Source: Rhodocyclaceae bacterium
GTDB taxonomy: Bacteria > Pseudomonadota > Gammaproteobacteria > Burkholderiales > Rhodocyclaceae
Length of the DNA: 39,090 bases
Assembly (NCBI GenBank): GCA_026646875.1
Contig: JAPKHL010000016.1
Location: 1 to 39,090 of the forward strand
Reading direction: 5' to 3'
Position 1 is the stretch's first letter, and each line of letters starts with the position of its first letter. Positions 1 through 9,847 of this stretch are shown in pieces. The notes under the pieces were generated by a model. That model had not been told where the DNA came from. It ran no database searches and saw only the letters and a list, made by a program, of their open reading frames with translations. Both the position numbers and the translations under genes were made by a program.

Positions 1-144
1 ATCGGCGTACTCGGCGAGCCGCAGGTAGGCGTCGTGCACCACGTCGCGCGATTCGCCGCCGCCAACGCGCTGGCGGGCGTAGGCGACGAGTTCGTCGGCG
101 TGGCGTTCGTAGAGGGTCTGGAGAAGGGAATGGTCGCGCGGCAT
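1..144 (-). CDS. ECF-type RNA polymerase sigma factor, N-terminal part (runs off left edge)
   Basis: Translating leftwards from the ATG at 144-142 gives 48 residues starting [20 protein letters not shown] and going on with a [11 protein letters not shown] stretch. This is the region 2 signature of extracytoplasmic-function sigma factors, which binds core polymerase and the -10 element. FecI-like members typically sit before a FecR anti-sigma gene and a TonB receptor with an N-terminal STN domain. The rest of this gene lies outside the window, so the subgroup cannot be settled. It is divergent from gloC across about 200 bases. The identification rests on a short but characteristic segment. The start codon is the only upstream ATG that keeps the conserved helix intact. 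Confidence 0.75.
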   Translation of the reverse strand, partial: MPRDHSLLQTLYERHADELVAYARQRVGGGESRDVVHDAYLRLAEYAD

Positions 145-202
145 CGTTCCTGGCGCGGAGCGGTGCGGCATCGGACTGGCGAGCCGCCGGGTTTTGATCA
201 GA

Positions 203-220
203 GCGCGAGTGTACTCGCGC
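203..220. repeat. Imperfect palindrome between divergent genes (candidate operator)
   Basis: GCGCGAGT (203-210) and ACTCGCGC (213-220) are perfect inverted arms separated by GT. The element lies in the 204-base gap between the leftward sigma factor gene and the rightward gloC gene, 59 bases before the sigma factor start. On the minus strand it contains TACACT, a poor -10 match. It could be an operator for the sigma factor gene. There is no second copy nearby, and such a palindrome is not rare in GC-rich DNA. Confidence 0.3.
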
Positions 221-306
221 ACCCTCCGCGCCTTCTGCGACATTTCGTCGCGCCCGCGCCTGCCGGCCGCTTCCCGGGCGAGTGGCGCCGCCCCCGTCGG
301 GACGCC

Positions 307-315
307 TGCTATACT
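307..315 (+). promoter_or_regulatory. Extended -10 promoter for gloC
   Basis: TGCTATACT is an extended -10 element (TG-N-TATACT, five of six bases matching TATAAT). It lies 33 bases before the gloC ATG, which predicts a leader of about 27 bases. No good -35 hexamer is visible 17 bases upstream, as is usual for extended -10 promoters. No clear Shine-Dalgarno sequence precedes the ATG. Confidence 0.5.
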
Positions 316-348
316 CGGCTTCCGCCCTTCCCCCGCCCCGGTTCCGCC

Positions 349-981
349 ATGAAATACCGCATCGTTCCCGTCACTCCCTTCGAACAGAACTGCAGCCTGC
401 TGTGGTGCGAGGAAACCCGCCGCGCGGCGGTGGTCGACCCGGGCGGCGACGTGCCGCGCATCCTGCGCGCGGTGGAGAAGGAGGGGTTGACGCTGGAGCG
501 CATCCTCGTCACGCACGGCCACATCGACCACGCCGGCGCGGTGGCCGAGCTTGCCGCACGGCTGTCGCTGCCGGTCGAGGGGCCGCATCGCGACGATGCC
601 TTCTGGATCGAGGGAATGCCGCAGCAGAGCCGCATGTTCGGCTTTCCCGAGGTGCGTTCCTTCGTGCCCGATCGCTGGCTGGCGCAGGGCGACCGGGTGC
701 GCGTCGGCAACGCCGAACTGGCGGTGCTGCATTGCCCGGGGCATACGCCGGGACACGTGGCCTTCTTCGATGCCGCCGGGCGGCTGGCGGTCGTCGGCGA
801 TGTGCTGTTTCAGGGGTCGATCGGGCGCACCGATTTTCCCAAGGGCGATTTCGATACGCTGATCGATTCGATCCGCAACCGCCTCTTCCCGCTCGGCGAC
901 GACGTGGCCTTCATTCCCGGCCACGGGCCGATGTCGACCTTCGGCAAGGAGCGTCGCAGCAACCCCTTCTGCGGCGACTGA
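349..981 (+). CDS. gloC: Metallo-beta-lactamase-fold hydrolase, GloC/YcbL (glyoxalase II-like)
   Basis: The 210-residue protein matches Escherichia coli YcbL/GloC closely over its whole length as I recall that sequence (start [20 protein letters not shown]). It belongs to the glyoxalase II branch of the metallo-beta-lactamase fold, which hydrolyses thioesters such as S-lactoylglutathione. Metal ligands are all visible: THGHIDH at 55-61, H132 in CPGHTPGH, D151 in VVGDVLF and H192 in IPGHGP. It lacks the extra C-terminal domain of classical GloB, which fits the short GloC type. The ATG at 349 was chosen because similarity starts exactly there; the open frame upstream is composition noise. It is convergent with the cyclase/phosphodiesterase gene, 6 bases from its stop. 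Cytoplasmic; the in vivo substrate is inferred. Confidence 0.88.
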   Translation: MKYRIVPVTPFEQNCSLLWCEETRRAAVVDPGGDVPRILRAVEKEGLTLERILVTHGHIDHAGAVAELAARLSLPVEGPHRDDAFWIEGMPQQSRMFGFPEVRSFVPDRWLAQGDRVRVGNAELAVLHCPGHTPGHVAFFDAAGRLAVVGDVLFQGSIGRTDFPKGDFDTLIDSIRNRLFPLGDDVAFIPGHGPMSTFGKERRSNPFCGD

Positions 982-987
982 GCCGCC

Positions 988-3480
988 TCAGCCGTTGCGC
1001 GTCGCCAGGAGGGCGGCGAATTCCCCGGCCGGGAGCGGCCGGCTGAAGTGAAAGCCCTGGATCTCGTCGCAGCCGGCGTCACGCAGGAAGAGCAGCTGCT
1101 CGGAGGTTTCGACGCCTTCGGCGATGACCGACAGACGCAGGTTCTTGGCCATGCCGATGATCGCGCGTGCGATCGCCGAATCGTCCGGATCGTCGGGGAT
1201 GCCGCGCACGAAGGACTGGTCGATTTTCAGCGTGTCGATCGGGAAACGCTTCAGGTAGGAGAGACTGGAGTAGCCGGTGCCGAAATCGTCGAGCGACATC
1301 AGGATGCCGGCCTCGGCGAATTCCCGCATCATCGCCACCACCGCTTCCGCGTTGTGCATCAGCATGCTCTCGGTGATCTCCAGTTCGAGCGCGTCGGGCG
1401 GGATGCCGTGCCGGTCGATGATCGACAGGATGGTCTGCGGCAAGGCATTGCTGAACTGGCGCGGCGAGAGGTTGACCGCCACGCGCACCGGCGGCAGGCC
1501 GCAGGCGCGCCAGTCGGCGATCTGCCGGCAGGCGGCGTCGATCACCCATTCGCCGATCGGGACGATCAGCCCGGTTTCCTCGGCGACCGGAATGAACTGC
1601 GCCGGCGGGATCATGCCCCGCTCCGGGTGCTGCCAGCGCAGCAGCGCCTCGGCGCCGCTGATGCGGCCGCTGGCCAGGTCGAGCTGCGGCTGGAAATGCA
1701 GCGACAGTTCGCCGCGCTCGAGCGCCCGCCGCAGCCCGCCCTCGAGCTTGAGCTGTTCGAAGGCGCGCAGGTGCATCTCGTGCGAGAAGAAGACGTGCGC
1801 GCTGTTGCCGACCTTCTTGGCGCGGTACATGGCGACGTCGGCGTGCCGGAGCAGCGTTTCGCTGTCGCGCCCGTCGTCGGGAAAGGTGGCGATGCCGATG
1901 CTGGCCGAGAGCAGTACCTCGTGCTTGTCGACCAGGATGGGCTCGGCGAGCGCCGCCAGCAGCTTCTGGGCGACCAGGCCGGCGTGCTCGCGCCGGCTGA
2001 TGTCGAGCAGGGCGACGACGAATTCGTCGCCGCCCAGGCGGCAGACCACGTCTTCCTTGCGCAGGCTGGCCGCCAGACGCCGCCCGACCTCGCGCAGCAC
2101 GTTGTCGGCGAGGGTGTGGCCGAACGAGTCGTTGATGTTCTTGAAGCGGTTGAGATCGAGGAAGAGCACCGCGCCGTGGCTCTGGTTGCGGTGTGCCTCG
2201 CTCAGCGCCTGTTCGAGCAGGCTGTAGAACAGGGGGCGGTTGGGCAGGCCGGTCAGCGGGTCGTAGTAGGCCAGGCGGTGGATCTGCCGCTCGGCCTCCT
2301 TGCGCTCGGTGATGTCGGAGAAGACGATGAAGCGGTTGGCCGGATGGCCGGCGCCGTCGAGCACCACGCTGATCGTGGCCCAGGCCGGGAAGGTGCTGCC
2401 GTCCCGGCGCAGCAGATGGAGCTCTCCCTGCCACTGGCCGCATTCCGCGATGGCGTGGTCCACGGCGGGATCGAGCAGCGCATCGTTGCCATGCGCGAAC
2501 AGGAAGTCCGGGGCGCGGCCGAGGATACGATCCTCCCGGAAGCCGGTGATCGCGGTCAGCGCCGGGTTGGCCGAAACGATGTTGCCCGCCCGGTCGGTGA
2601 CCACGATGGCCTCGCTGTTGCGTTCGAAGATGCGGGCGTGCAGGCGCAGTTTCTCCTCAGCCGCCAGCTGCCCGGAAATGTCCACCACATAGCCGATCAG
2701 GCCGCAGGGCTGCCCTTGCGCGTCGCGCGCCACCGAGAGGGAGACGCTGGCCCAGAACAGCTCGCCCGATTTCTTGCGCCGGCGGACCGTCATCTCGTGG
2801 CTGCCATTGTCGAGGAAGGCGTTGAAATCCGGGTCGTCGTCGCCGTCGTCGGCGTAGAGCACCAGGATGTGCTGGCCGACGATCTCGCTGGCGGAATAGC
2901 CGAACAGCATCTCGGCGCCGTGGTTCCAGCCGGTGATGTAGCCGGCGGTGTCCATGGTGATCACCGAGTCGCGGATCTGGTCGAGCATCTGCGACTGGTG
3001 GCGTACCGCCGCTTCGCTGGCGGCCAGGGCGGCGTGGCGCTGTTCGAGGGTGTGGCGGGCGTGCAGCATGCCGGCGAGCAGCGCGGCGAGGTCGGCGAAG
3101 CGGCGGATGGCTGCCTGCGGGTAGCCGCCGGCCTGGGGCGCGTCCACGCCGATGAAGCCGAGCAGCTGCTCGCGGAAGATCAGCGGGAAGGCCAGCGCGG
3201 CCGGCCACTGCGGCGAGGGCGGCCACGCCACCAGGGTACCGCGCGCGGCAGCCGTGGCGAAGCGCTCAGCCCAGCCGGTCTCCGGCGCGGGAGGCGGGGA
3301 GGCCAGGGCGAATGCCGCGCCGTCGCTGGTCAGCGCGCTGCGGAACAGGGCGGCGATGGTGTCGCCAGGCAGGGGGCCGTCGCGGTAGAGCACGGCGTGG
3401 TAGAGCTGGCTGGCCAGCTCGAAATCCGAGGGGCCGGTGTCGAGGCCGGGGTTGATCGCGGCGGTCTGCTCGGGGGCCAT
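988..3480 (-). CDS. GAF-PAS-PAS-GGDEF-EAL c-di-GMP signalling protein
   Basis: This 830-residue soluble protein has a GAF-like region (about 20-140), a short coiled segment, two PAS domains (about 160-275 and 280-395, each ending in a PAC-like DISG or DITERK sequence), a GGDEF domain (about 400-560) and an EAL domain (about 575-825). The cyclase motif GGDEF (483-487) is intact, and an RKED inhibitory I-site (474-477) lies five residues before it. The phosphodiesterase side is intact too: EALLRW at 611, DDFGTGYSS at 731-739 and EGVET at 788. It may make or break c-di-GMP depending on the PAS/GAF signal; which activity dominates cannot be read from sequence. There are no membrane segments. It starts 11 bases after the stop of the upstream EAL-HDOD gene, so the two are probably co-transcribed. 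Confidence 0.92.
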   Translation of the reverse strand: MAPEQTAAINPGLDTGPSDFELASQLYHAVLYRDGPLPGDTIAALFRSALTSDGAAFALASPPPAPETGWAERFATAAARGTLVAWPPSPQWPAALAFPLIFREQLLGFIGVDAPQAGGYPQAAIRRFADLAALLAGMLHARHTLEQRHAALAASEAAVRHQSQMLDQIRDSVITMDTAGYITGWNHGAEMLFGYSASEIVGQHILVLYADDGDDDPDFNAFLDNGSHEMTVRRRKKSGELFWASVSLSVARDAQGQPCGLIGYVVDISGQLAAEEKLRLHARIFERNSEAIVVTDRAGNIVSANPALTAITGFREDRILGRAPDFLFAHGNDALLDPAVDHAIAECGQWQGELHLLRRDGSTFPAWATISVVLDGAGHPANRFIVFSDITERKEAERQIHRLAYYDPLTGLPNRPLFYSLLEQALSEAHRNQSHGAVLFLDLNRFKNINDSFGHTLADNVLREVGRRLAASLRKEDVVCRLGGDEFVVALLDISRREHAGLVAQKLLAALAEPILVDKHEVLLSASIGIATFPDDGRDSETLLRHADVAMYRAKKVGNSAHVFFSHEMHLRAFEQLKLEGGLRRALERGELSLHFQPQLDLASGRISGAEALLRWQHPERGMIPPAQFIPVAEETGLIVPIGEWVIDAACRQIADWRACGLPPVRVAVNLSPRQFSNALPQTILSIIDRHGIPPDALELEITESMLMHNAEAVVAMMREFAEAGILMSLDDFGTGYSSLSYLKRFPIDTLKIDQSFVRGIPDDPDDSAIARAIIGMAKNLRLSVIAEGVETSEQLLFLRDAGCDEIQGFHFSRPLPAGEFAALLATRNG

Positions 3481-3491
3481 GGTCGTTTGCG

Positions 3492-4694
3492 CTATTCGAG
3501 ATTGATCCGGCTGGCCCAGTAGAGGGCTGCGGTCTGCGCGCGCGCATGGATGCCCGGGGCGATGCCCAGACGGGCGAGCACGGTGGCGGCCCGGTCGTGC
3601 TCGCCGCGTTCGGCGGCGACCAGGGCGCCGAGCAGCTCGCCGAGGAATCCGCCGTGGTTCTCGAGCGCCGCGCGGATGCCGTCCTGCAGCGGCAGCGCGT
3701 CGAGCACCTCGCTCATCGGCAGGTGCAGCAGCACGTCGAGCAGCGAGAAGATGCCGGTCATGAAAGCGGCGTCGCCCGCGTCCGGCTGGCCGCGTGGCAG
3801 GCCGCTCTCGATGCAGATCAGCTCCATCTGGCGACCGCGCGCGGCGGCCAGCTGCATCAGCGGATTGGGATGGCGGGCATGGCCGTACTGGTTGGCGTAG
3901 ATCAGCAGTTGCAGCCAGCGCTGCAGCTGGCGCCGGCCGAGCATGGCGATGGCTTGATGGAAGCTGCTGATTTCGGTGCGCGCGCCGACTGCGACGGAGT
4001 TGACAAGGCGCAGCAGGTCGTAGGCGAGCTTGGGCTCCTCGCGGAATACCGCCTCGATCTCGCGCGTGTCGGCGTCCTGAACGACGAGACTGAGCAGACG
4101 CAGCATCTTGACGCGGGTGGTGTCCGGATCGACGGCGTGCGCCGGGTCGGGCGTGCCGAGAAAGCCCCCGTCGGACAGCTCGAACTGCTTGCCAGCCAGC
4201 CAGGCGAACAGGGCATGGCTGGTCACCCGGTCGGCGATGCGCCGCAGACCGGCGTCGCCGGCATGGATGAGGTCCAGCGGCGTGAGGTCGCGGCGGGCAT
4301 GCCCGGCGTCGATGTGCAGGTGGTCGAAGGCGGCGAGCGGCACCTGGCGGACCCCGGTGCTGCCGTCGAGGTGCAGCGCGAGATGGACGCCGCGCTTGCG
4401 CAGCAGCGCGCACTGCTCGAGCGCGGCAGGTTGCTCCAGGACGCTCGGCGGGAGGACGAAAATCGCTTGGTTGGGGGCGAATTTCTGAATAAACTCGCCC
4501 TGCGCCAGCCAGGCCGGATCGATGGCCAGAACCAGCGGCAGCCGGTCGGCCAGCGGCGCCGCGCCAGCCTCGTCGAAGCATCCGGCCAGCGCCTCGACGG
4601 TCGCCGGATGCGCTCCGGCGGCCTGCCAGCGCAGGGCCGACCAGGCCTGGTCGGCGGCGAGCATCGGATGAAAGAAGAAGTAGGGTGCGGACAT
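3492..4694 (-). CDS. EAL-HDOD (YuxH-type) signalling protein
   Basis: The 400-residue protein has a degenerate EAL-like N-terminal half (about 1-190, start MSAPYFFFHPMLAADQAWSA) and a C-terminal HDOD domain (about 200-390, with FREEPKLAYDLLRLVNSVAVG and IAMLGRRQLQRWL). The EAL half lacks the EAL, DDFG and EGVE catalytic motifs, so it is unlikely to hydrolyse c-di-GMP. HDOD domains also lack the HD metal site and act as regulatory modules. Family members in other proteobacteria (the CdgJ/GsmR type) affect motility or other c-di-GMP behaviour. It is the first gene of a two-gene unit and is divergent from the NtrC-type regulator gene. The exact output is unknown. Confidence 0.88.
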   Translation of the reverse strand: MSAPYFFFHPMLAADQAWSALRWQAAGAHPATVEALAGCFDEAGAAPLADRLPLVLAIDPAWLAQGEFIQKFAPNQAIFVLPPSVLEQPAALEQCALLRKRGVHLALHLDGSTGVRQVPLAAFDHLHIDAGHARRDLTPLDLIHAGDAGLRRIADRVTSHALFAWLAGKQFELSDGGFLGTPDPAHAVDPDTTRVKMLRLLSLVVQDADTREIEAVFREEPKLAYDLLRLVNSVAVGARTEISSFHQAIAMLGRRQLQRWLQLLIYANQYGHARHPNPLMQLAAARGRQMELICIESGLPRGQPDAGDAAFMTGIFSLLDVLLHLPMSEVLDALPLQDGIRAALENHGGFLGELLGALVAAERGEHDRAATVLARLGIAPGIHARAQTAALYWASRINLE

Positions 4695-4796
4695 GGGTTT
4701 CCCGGTTTTTCACGCTGCTGGCGGGCGTCTCCGGCGGATCGGGCGCGGCACTGCCCGAATCGCCGATCGTCGGGCAGGATCTGCCCGGCAGGCGCG

Positions 4797-4824
4797 ATAG
4801 TAATGCCGTCGCACGAAAATACAA
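4797..4824 (-). promoter_or_regulatory. Weak sigma-70-like promoter for the EAL-HDOD gene
   Basis: In the 252-base divergent gap 4695-4946, the minus strand carries TTGTAT (4824-4819), a 16-base spacer and TACTAT (4802-4797). It predicts a leader of about 95 bases before the ATG at 4694. The match to consensus is modest. The segment 4795-4850 is the most AT-rich part of the gap, which supports a promoter location. Apart from this and the ribosome binding site of the next gene I see nothing else in the gap. Confidence 0.3.
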
Positions 4825-4946
4825 ACGATACGCAACAGAAAGGGATAACGACATGGGGCCGGCAGTCTTGAGGCATGGTCCGGGGAGGGGGCGCAGGTGC
4901 CTGTTCTTCCGCGGGATTTTCCCCGCCCCGCCCGCGGAGGCCGGCG

Positions 4947-6368
<1,422 letters not shown>

Positions 6369-6376
6369 GCCCCGCG

Positions 6377-8494
6377 ATGCGCCTGCCCGCCCTGCTGCGC
6401 CCGTTCTACGATTACTTCAGCGCCTCGGTGCGCGCCAAGCTGCTGTTCCTCGTGCTGGCGCCGCTGCTGGTCGGTTTTCCGTTGATCATGGCGCTGGTCT
6501 GGTACTGGAGCAACACCAACTACCAGAAGCTGCTGACCTTCAAGGTGAGCAGCGACCTCGTCACCGCGCACGAGTACTTCGACCGGGTGATCAAGGGCGT
6601 CGGCGCGCAGGTCGGCGCGCTGGCCGGCGCGCAGCGCCTGCAGCTGGCGCTGGCCTCCGGCGATCCGCTGCGCATCCGCCGCGAGCTCGAGGTGGCGCGC
6701 GAGCGCGACGATCTCGACTTCATCCATGTGCTCGACGCGGACGGGCGCATCCTGCACGCCGCGCCGGTGCGCCTGGATCGCGCCGATCAGACGGTCTGGC
6801 CGGTGGTGCGCGGTGCGCTGCAGGGGCAGTCCGGCAGCGTGATCGACATCTATGCGCCGGAGCGGCTGGCCGCCATCGACCCCGGACTGGCCAGCCGCGC
6901 CCGCATCAATCTGGTGCCGACACCGCTGGCCGTGCCGGATACGCGCGAGAACGAGCCACGCGGCATGGTCATTCATGCCGCTGCGCCGATCGTCGGCGAG
7001 GAGGGCGCCATCCTCGGCGCCGTCGAGGGCGGCATGCTGCTCAACGGCAACCTCGGCTTCGTCGATACGATCAATGCCATCGTTTACCGCGACGGCTCGC
7101 TGCCGCTTGGCAGCAAGGGCACCACCACCCTGTTCCTCGGCGACACGCGGATCGCCACCAACGTGCGCCTGTTCGAAGGCGAGCGCGCGCTCGGCACGCG
7201 CGTTTCGCGGCAGGTGCGTGAATTCGTGCTGGAAGGCGGCAACACCTGGCTCGATTCGGCCTTCGTGGTCAACGACTACTACGTCTCCGCCTACGAACCG
7301 GTGATCGACAGCTTCGGCAAGCGCGTCGGCATGCTCTACGTCGGTTACCTCGAAGCGCCGTTCAGCGAGGCCAAGGAAAACGCGCTGATGCTGATCTTCT
7401 TCCTCTTCGCGGTGATCAGCCTGGTCGGCTGCGGCTGGTCGCTCGGCTGGGCGCGCGACATCTTCCGGCCGATCGAACGGATGACCCGCACCATCGCCCG
7501 CATCGACGGCGGCGAGAACGACGCGCGCGTCGGCGAGACCGGCAGCCGTGACGAACTCGGCCGGCTGGCCGGCGAGTTCGATCGCCTGCTCGATGTGCTG
7601 GCGCAGAAGCGTGACGAGCTGCAGCGCTGGGCCAACGAACTTGACCGCAAGGTGGCCGAGCGCACGCTGGCGCTGGAGGAGGCCAATGCCCATCTGCGCG
7701 AGGCGCAGCGTCAGCTGGTGATGAGCGAGAAGCTGGCGGCGATCGGCGAACTGACGGCCGGCGTCGCGCACGAGATCAACAATCCGATCGCGGTCATGCA
7801 GGGCAACCTCGACGTCATGCGCGAGGTGCTCGGCCCGGCCGCGCAGCCGGTGGCCAACGAGATCCGACTGCTCGACGAGCAGGTCAACCGCGTGCGGGTG
7901 ATCGTCACCAAGCTCCTGCAGTTCGCCCGACCGGGCGAGTTCGCCGGCTACGTGGAACAGATCGACAGCAGCGCGGTACTCGCCGACTGCCTCGTCCTAG
8001 CGCGGCACCACCTGGAAAAACGCCGGATCCGTGTCGAGCAGGCCTACGGGGCAAGCTACTGGGTGGGGGTCAACCGGCAGGAGCTGCAACAGGTGCTGAT
8101 CAACCTGATCGTCAATGCCGTGCAGGCGATGCCCGAGGGCGGCACGCTGACGCTGGCCACGCTCGACTGGGTCGAATACGGCATGCCGCGCGGCGTGCGC
8201 ATCGATGTGCGCGACACCGGCGAGGGCATCCGGCCGGAAGACCTCGACCGCATCTTCGATCCCTTCTTCACCACCAAGAAAACACAGGGCACCGGCCTCG
8301 GCCTGTCGATCAGCTACTCGCTGATCGAACGCTACGGCGGGCGGATCACCGTCGAGAGCGTGCGCGGCGAGGGCGCTACCTTCTCGGTGTGGCTGCTTTG
8401 CGAGCCGGAATACATGTCCGGCGAGAGCCCCGGCTGGTTCGGCGATGCCGGCCATGCTGCAGCGCAGGTTTCCGTCGGGCCGGCAAAGGCTTAA
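6377..8494 (+). CDS. Membrane sensor histidine kinase, Cache-HAMP-HisKA-HATPase
   Basis: The 705-residue inner-membrane kinase has a first membrane helix at about 21-43, a large periplasmic Cache-type sensor region (about 45-333), a second helix at about 335-357, HAMP (358-410), a coiled coil (about 405-455), HisKA with the phosphorylated H465 in GVAHEINNP, and a HATPase domain. The N box has N580 (INLIVNAVQAM), the G1 box is DTGEGI (613-618) and the G2 box is GTGLGLS (638-644). All catalytic motifs are intact. The ATG at 6377 gives a short basic N terminus before the first helix. The HisKA sequence is of the NtrB-like type usual for partners of sigma-54 activators. Cache domains commonly bind small carboxylates or amino acids; the ligand here is unknown. 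Confidence 0.92.
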   Translation: MRLPALLRPFYDYFSASVRAKLLFLVLAPLLVGFPLIMALVWYWSNTNYQKLLTFKVSSDLVTAHEYFDRVIKGVGAQVGALAGAQRLQLALASGDPLRIRRELEVARERDDLDFIHVLDADGRILHAAPVRLDRADQTVWPVVRGALQGQSGSVIDIYAPERLAAIDPGLASRARINLVPTPLAVPDTRENEPRGMVIHAAAPIVGEEGAILGAVEGGMLLNGNLGFVDTINAIVYRDGSLPLGSKGTTTLFLGDTRIATNVRLFEGERALGTRVSRQVREFVLEGGNTWLDSAFVVNDYYVSAYEPVIDSFGKRVGMLYVGYLEAPFSEAKENALMLIFFLFAVISLVGCGWSLGWARDIFRPIERMTRTIARIDGGENDARVGETGSRDELGRLAGEFDRLLDVLAQKRDELQRWANELDRKVAERTLALEEANAHLREAQRQLVMSEKLAAIGELTAGVAHEINNPIAVMQGNLDVMREVLGPAAQPVANEIRLLDEQVNRVRVIVTKLLQFARPGEFAGYVEQIDSSAVLADCLVLARHHLEKRRIRVEQAYGASYWVGVNRQELQQVLINLIVNAVQAMPEGGTLTLATLDWVEYGMPRGVRIDVRDTGEGIRPEDLDRIFDPFFTTKKTQGTGLGLSISYSLIERYGGRITVESVRGEGATFSVWLLCEPEYMSGESPGWFGDAGHAAAQVSVGPAKA

Positions 8495-8555
8495 ACTGCG
8501 CGATCCGGCTTCCCGCCGCCGCTGCGCGAAGCGCCCTCCCTGCCGACCGACGATC

Positions 8556-9752
8556 ATGACCGCTCCCGATTTCAACCGTCTCTTCTCCGCCCGCGCCACC
8601 GCCCTGCAAAGCTCCGCCATCCGGGAAATCCTCAAGATCACCGAGCGCCCCGAGGTGATTTCCTTCGCCGGCGGGCTGCCTGCGCCGGCCACCTTCCCGG
8701 TCGAACCGATGCGCGCCGCGCTCGACCGCGTGCTTGCCGCCAACGGTCGCGAGGCGCTGCAGTACAGCACCACCGAGGGCTACGCGCCGCTGCGCGAATG
8801 GGTCGCCCGCCGTTGCAGTACGCCGGATGCCCCGGTCGACGCCGACCAGGTGCTGATCGTTTCCGGTTCGCAGCAGGGCCTCGATCTGCTGGCCAAGGCG
8901 CTGGTCGATCCCGGCGACACCCTGCTGGTCGAGACGCCGACCTATCTCGGCGCGCTGCAGGCCTTCTCGCTGTTCGAGCCGAAATTCGTGTCGGTGGCCT
9001 CCGACGAGGACGGTCTGTGCCCCGAGGCGCTGGACGCATCGATGCGCGGCGCCAAGTTCCTCTACTGCCTGCCCAATTTCCAGAATCCGACCGGCCGCCT
9101 GATGTCCGACGCGCGCCGCCGCCAGCTTGCCGCGCGGGCGCGCGAGCTGGATCTGCTGATCCTCGAGGACGACCCCTACGGTGCGCTCTCCTACGACGGC
9201 GAGACGCCCCCCTCGATCCGTTCGCTGGCGCCCGAGCGCACCGTCTACATGGGCTCCTTCTCCAAGGTCCTGGCGCCCGGCCTGCGCCTCGGCTACGTGA
9301 TCGCCCCGCCGGCCCTGCGCGCCAAGCTGGTGCAGGCCAAGCAGGCGACCGACCTGCATACCGCGACGCTGTCGCAGTTCGCGGTGTACGAGGTGATCCG
9401 CGACGGCTTCCTCGATACGCACATCCCGACCATCCGCAAGCTCTACAGCGACCAGTGCGCGGCCATGCTCGCCGCCCTCGAGCACCACATGCCGGCCGGC
9501 GTGCGCTGGAACCGCCCGCGTGGCGGCATGTTCCTCTGGGCCGAGCTGCCGCGCGGCATCGATGCCACCGCCGTGCTGGCGCGCGCCGTCGAGCAGAACG
9601 TCGCCTTCGTGCCGGGGGCGCCGTTCTATGCCGCGCAGCCGGTCAGCGAGGCGCTGCGCCTGGCCTTCGTCACCGTGCCGCCGGCGCGCATCGAGGAAGG
9701 CGTCGAGCGCCTGGGCCGGGTGATTCGCGGCTTTCAGCAGAAGGCTGCGTAA
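8556..9752 (+). CDS. PLP-dependent aminotransferase class I/II (2-aminoadipate/aromatic type)
   Basis: The 398-residue fold-type I enzyme resembles LysN/ARO8-like aminotransferases, which are also the C-terminal domain of MocR regulators; no HTH domain is fused here. Visible signatures are the FAGGLPAPATFP start motif (37-48), PNFQNPTG (173-180, substrate/PLP Asn), D206 and Y208 in LEDDPYGA, and the Schiff-base lysine K237 in YMGSFSKVLAPGLRLGY. The ATG at 8556 fits the family start. It follows the kinase gene by 61 bases in the same direction. Likely reaction: transfer of the amino group between glutamate/2-oxoglutarate and a 2-oxo acid. The specific substrate (2-aminoadipate, aromatic or branched chain) cannot be told from sequence. 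Confidence 0.88.
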   Translation: MTAPDFNRLFSARATALQSSAIREILKITERPEVISFAGGLPAPATFPVEPMRAALDRVLAANGREALQYSTTEGYAPLREWVARRCSTPDAPVDADQVLIVSGSQQGLDLLAKALVDPGDTLLVETPTYLGALQAFSLFEPKFVSVASDEDGLCPEALDASMRGAKFLYCLPNFQNPTGRLMSDARRRQLAARARELDLLILEDDPYGALSYDGETPPSIRSLAPERTVYMGSFSKVLAPGLRLGYVIAPPALRAKLVQAKQATDLHTATLSQFAVYEVIRDGFLDTHIPTIRKLYSDQCAAMLAALEHHMPAGVRWNRPRGGMFLWAELPRGIDATAVLARAVEQNVAFVPGAPFYAAQPVSEALRLAFVTVPPARIEEGVERLGRVIRGFQQKAA

Positions 9753-9788
9753 AAAACGTCAGGGCGACCGCCCGCGGGGCTCACCGCA

Positions 9789-9818
9789 TTGAGGCGGCGG
9801 CGTCTTGTCGGGTATAGT
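9789..9818 (+). promoter_or_regulatory. Sigma-70 promoter for the GspE-like gene
   Basis: TTGAGG (9789-9794), an 18-base spacer and TATAGT (9813-9818) lie before the ATPase gene, predicting a start near 9825 and a leader of about 23 bases. Both hexamers are good matches. The position within the 95-base gap after the aminotransferase stop suggests the ATPase gene has its own transcription unit. Confidence 0.6.
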
Positions 9819-9847
9819 CGCCCGATCATTCCCCTGGAATACCCCGT

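Noticed and set aside
1048..3522. Long plus-strand open frame antisense to the GGDEF-EAL gene
   Set aside because: It exists only because the high-GC codon pattern of the real gene leaves few stops on the other strand; its translation has no known domain and repeats of Asp/Gly/Val/Ala typical of antisense.
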